A program made the position numbers and the translations under genes. A DNA stretch of 64,000 bases from Camillea tinctor (lineage: Eukaryota; Ascomycota; Sordariomycetes; Xylariales; Xylariaceae), in NCBI GenBank assembly GCA_022578605.1, contig MU394065.1:1-64000 (forward strand), written 5' to 3'. This document shows, in pieces, positions 60,546 to 64,000 of the stretch (position 1 is its first letter; every line of letters starts with the position of its first letter). The notes under the pieces were generated by a model. It did not search any database and was not told the origin of the DNA. It was given only the letters and a program-made list of their open reading frames with translations.

Positions 60546-62421
60546 TTAAACAGCATCCATCGCCGCGCGGGTAGTCAGCTGCTCGTTCTTGTTGCCCAGC
60601 TTGGAGATCTGGAGGAAGGCGTCGACGCCGTAACCCTCGAGGCTGTGGAGCTCGAGGCTGCCCGCCCAGTACTCGGCGTAGACGCGGCTCAAGGGCAGGC
60701 CCATGCCGAGGCGCAGGTTGGGCGGGCGGGTCGAGAGGGAGGTGAGCGAGCCATCCTGGTGGCTGTGGCGCTGACTGTTTCCGTCGACGCGCAGCTCCTG
60801 CAGCGTCGCGGCCATAAGGGGCACCTGGACGAGGTTCTCGAGGCGCTCGCTCTTGAGGGGCCCCTTGCCGAAGGACCAGAGGTAGGGGAGCATGTCGCGG
60901 GGCACGCCGCCGCCTTGGTCCGAGATCCGGATTATCACGTGCCGCGGGGCCTCGCAGAGGGTGACTTCTATGGGGGGAGGAGGCGGGGCGTCGCCGGTCG
61001 TCCCCCGACAACGGTGGTGGTGCTCAATGACGGCCTGGACCGAGTTGCGCAGGAGCTCGCCGATGATGTACTCGAGGTGGCTCAGGATGTAGGGGAAGGT
61101 GGCCTCGAGGTGGCCGCTGATGCGGATCTCGGGGACCTGGACGTCGGGCCCGTAGGCGGAGCGGGCGAGGTCACGGACGGCGTCGCCGCAGCGCTCGACT
61201 ACGTCGCGGGCGACGCACTTGAGGAATACCTCGCCAATGAAGTCGGACTCGGAGAGCTTGGCCCCTGGGGAGAACCAGTCCGAGTGGAAGGTCTCGGTTA
61301 GGGCGAGATGCTGCTCTGCGATCACGCGACGGGATATTCTCTGTGGGTTGAGGAGGAGAATGAACAGGGTAAGAAGTTAGGTCATAAATGGGGAATGATG
61401 ATGGCGGTGGTGGTGATAATGGCGATAAGAAACTCACAGATCGCAAGATGGTGTTCATGAACCGGTCTAGCTCATCGGACGGCATCAGCCCACTGCATTC
61501 GAGGATGCCCATGGCGAGCTTCGGGATCACGCACAGGTGCGCGCGCAGCATCTTCTCGATCTCCTGGCAGAACCGCTCATTGTCGTCGAGGGTCCTGATC
61601 TCCTTGACACGCCTGAAGGTGTCGAAGGCTGTGTAGTAGAGCTCATAGACGTCGCTAATGTGAGGGTTGGTCACGACGACATACGGGAGGCGCTGCATGT
61701 CACGGATCCGGTGGGCGATTCTGGACACTCATGTGTGATGAGTTACATGGCAACAAACGTACGATATATGGTTTGTAGACATGGAGTATTCTGAGTGATA
61801 GCGGCATCGGTCTTACCTTGTTGGTAGCTCCGTGCGGACGTAGTTCGCTGAGCTGATCAGGCGTGACTCGGTCAGAGACCGGCCGAAGACCATCAGCTGC
61901 CTTAGACTGATGGGCCGGGCCTCTTTAGCTACCCATCTGTAGTGAAGACATGAAGTGTCAGCAAGTAGTCCTGAGTCATGAAACAGAGAGATACGGCGGG
62001 AGCTAGCGGGTAGATGCCGGCAAACAGCAAAGCCATGTGAAATGTTTGTGTGTATGTATGTGTGAGCGTGTGAGTGCATATGGGAGCTTTGCTTATGCAC
62101 AGCTTCAACTTACTCATCCAGGACCTGTACTGGTCTCCATTTCGCGGTCTGGTGAGCCCATCTTCTCCCGTTTGCTCCCGGGCTGCCATAGCCGCGCCCA
62201 ATTGGCCTCAGAGAGGAAGCATTGCTCAGCGCGGCAGCTGCTGCGACGAGCCTTGGGCCCGAGGCGCCATGGTGATGGTGGATTTTTCGGCGGGGGCAGC
62301 TGCTGATCAGCCGGAAGCTCTGAGTGACATTTTGCACTGCGAAGGGGAACATGCCGCTGGCACTTCCATGCCAGGACGGGGGCGGCGGAAGGCGAGTTTG
62401 TTCTCGCTGAGACCAGAACAA
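60546..62421 (-). CDS. Mitochondrial pyruvate/branched-chain 2-oxoacid dehydrogenase kinase (4 exons, up to 501 aa)
   Basis: Complement of join 60546-61340, 61438-61720, 61817-61936, 62114-62421. This family phosphorylates and switches off the E1 subunit of PDH or BCKDH in the mitochondrial matrix. Exons 2 and 3 encode the helical domain (WVAKEARPISLRQLMVFGRS, then IAHRIRDMQRLPYVVVTNP). Exon 4 holds the GHKL ATPase: N-box ELLRNSVQAVIEHH (~332-345), G1 DQGGGVP (~378-384), SFGKGPL and G2 GMGLPLSRVYAEYWAG (~449). The N-terminus is Arg/Ser-rich and mitochondrial-like. The first Met is uncertain: 62421 or the in-frame Met at 62352 (MFPFAVQNVTQSFRL), which looks more like a presequence. The Pkp1 and Pkp2 branches, and PDH versus BCKDH substrate, cannot be told apart by eye. 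Confidence 0.93.
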
Positions 62422-63647
62422 GTAAAGTTGCGGTTTACCACAAGAACTTCTTCTCTCATATATAAGATACCTTGGTGTTTATTCTTCCTAATGTTTGCTA
62501 TTATATTCTTGTGGTGGAAATCTCTTCCGTGGTTCAAGGAGCAGTTGATCGATCCTAGTATTATTATTATAAGTAATAGCAGTGCTAGTAAGTAGTAGGT
62601 AATGGCTAACCTTAGGCCCTTACATATGAGGTAGCATTGAATAAGAGGGAGGAGTCTGTTTGTGTGCGTGCGTGTGGTTGAATCATATGGAAGATCTGCC
62701 GATTTCGCTGCTACATACCCGATAAATGAATATTTATGCTTCTAGGAGGTGTATGTGGTAGCATTACCAGGATCTCCCCCATATTTCTTTAACAATGGCT
62801 GCCACACGAAAAGTCCGGGTTCAGTTAATTTAGAAGGCGTCTAATCTTTCCTTCAATATGAGCCTTATCTACATATATATTATACGAGTATTAATTAGCT
62901 ATGTAGCTATGGCGTCGATATTTTTGAGATATGGTATAATTCGTATACCTTTGAATTTGGTATTCCCCCACTACATGCTAAATGGACTAGCTTCAACTTA
63001 CTTACCTAGCTACTACTTAACTAAACTTACATGTGGATAAACACATGAAGCAGCGTCTCACACCGATCACTTATCTACTAACCTAGGTTAGTCAAGAGCT
63101 CAGACGAAGAAACTTAGCAAGTAAGCTTATCGTGTAACCTAACTTACTAGGAGATGGGCTGAAGTACGTACCTGTGTATTCTGCATCCATACATGGAGTC
63201 TTTGGCAAGTCATAAGTGTTGCATAGCCCGGGTTTTATAGATGTGAGTATTAGGTGGGAACATCGAAGCAGAATCAATGTGATTTGGAATTCCTGCACTT
63301 AGTAGTCCCGAGTCTCTTTTCTTTACCTGTCACACACCTTGCCTACCTACTATGTAGGTACTTACATATATACTGATACTTACCCGACCTTCCTGTGTCT
63401 AAGAGACACCGGATGATCGCATAATACATCGATATAAAACCTTGGAATTCTACTTTATCAAAATTCCTTTCCTATCTAGGATGTGCATTAATACTTGCAA
63501 CGTCCACTAGGTTAGGAGCTTCCGTTTGAATAGGATAACATGATACTTAGAATCCATCTTCCTGAAATAATCTACATCTATACACGTCATTACCAATGAT
63601 TTAGTGGGGTTTCGGAGCTGTTCTTGGACATATGCACATACATCCAT

Positions 63648-63667
63648 ACACACACACACACACACAC
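63648..63667. repeat. (CA)n microsatellite
   Basis: About ten CA dinucleotides directly left of a palindrome. Confidence 0.9.
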
Positions 63668-63684
63668 CCCTAAGCACTGACATG

Positions 63685-63704
63685 CCTACTATGTACATAG
63701 TAGG
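63685..63704. repeat. 20-bp perfect palindrome
   Basis: CCTACTATGTACATAGTAGG reads the same on both strands and is followed at once by TTAGGTGCCTAGGTAGG. Half-sites of the same type (CCTACTATGTAGG) occur near 43.996 and 63.345 kb. Confidence 0.95.
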
Positions 63705-64000
63705 TTAGGTGCCTAGGTAGGTGTGTGTACCTTAGGTATGCGAATCGTCACTCATGATGCGGGAGTGTTGGATGGTAAGGCTTGTAAGGTTTGTAACGTT
63801 TGGAATTAAGTTAAAGAAGATGGGGAAATGACGCTGAAAAATAACAAAGTAATAAAGGTACTAAAAGTAATAAAGAAGAATAAAACTTGTTACATGTCTG
63901 TATCAAAAGCGGACAAAAGCAGATGACCAACATCAGATTTCAATCGAAGATGGGAGCTGAAGGTACCTAAGTATCGGGATACTTATGTAATAAAGCTAAT

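Larger units (their letters stand above)
62422..64000. other. Right-hand end, upstream of the kinase gene
   Basis: AT-rich, with no supportable gene. It contains a CA microsatellite, a 20-bp perfect palindrome and several ACCTAGGT-type motifs. Confidence 0.55.

Noticed and set aside
60543..61301. 252-codon plus-strand frame opposite the kinase gene
   Set aside because: It is the GC-rich shadow of exon 4; the minus strand has conserved kinase motifs.
1..64000. CRISPR arrays, operons, phage or bacterial mobile elements
   Set aside because: The window is eukaryotic: spliced genes and no regularly spaced repeats, Shine-Dalgarno sites or integrase-type genes.

Overview
The window is nuclear DNA of a filamentous ascomycete, most likely a Sordariomycete. 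The genes carry many short GT-AG introns of about 45-260 nt with CTAAC-type branch sites. The gene set includes a cAMP-receptor-like GPCR, an AzgA purine permease, a CDC12-type septin, fungal BCS1-like and F-box proteins, and a secreted DUF3455 protein. Intergenic DNA is rich in ACCTAGGT/TACCTACC motifs, which I associate with Xylariales; that placement is a guess. I see no bacterial, viral, organellar or clear transposon sequence.

Layout: (1) 0.9-3.6 kb, F-box protein. (2) 5.0-8.0 kb, a divergent pair made of ribosomal protein uL22 (RPL17, minus) and fibrillarin (NOP1, plus) around a 606-bp promoter. (3) 8.6-9.8 kb, a GC-rich unrecognised protein. (4) 9.8-14.8 kb, gene-free. (5) 14.8-16.4 kb, GPCR. 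(6) 16.4-23.3 kb, gene-free. (7) 23.3-25.3 kb, a large methyltransferase-like protein. (8) 25.3-29.7 kb, gene-free. (9) 29.7-32.0 kb, AzgA-type permease. (10) 32.8-34.0 kb, UCH37-type deubiquitinase. (11) 36.6-37.5 kb, secreted DUF3455 protein. (12) 41.1-47.8 kb, divergent CASP golgin and Vps3/TGFBRAP1-like CORVET subunit. (13) 50.4-53.6 kb, a small membrane protein and a BCS1-like AAA ATPase. (14) 54.5-59.6 kb, divergent PWP2 and CDC12-type septin. (15) 60.5-62.4 kb, mitochondrial PDH/BCKDH kinase.

The genes are mostly independent housekeeping genes. Three serve ribosome production (uL22, fibrillarin, PWP2) and two serve Golgi/endosome traffic (CASP, Vps3). Exon structures were rebuilt by hand from reading frame, splice signals and family conservation, and the coding lengths sum to whole codons in every multi-exon gene.

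The most interesting observation is in NOP1. No single GT-AG intron keeps the frame between exons 2 and 3. Removing an inner intron (7155-7215) joins a G to TACGC and creates the donor of an outer intron, whose removal restores the fibrillarin frame. This is the geometry of a [D1,2] spliceosomal twin intron (stwintron). Other points of note are a 14-nt microexon and splice-site-spanning 8-bp repeat in the UCH37 gene, an ATG-only first exon in RPL17, a heptamer minisatellite, and perfect palindromes built on the ACCTAGGT/ACCTACTATG motif family.
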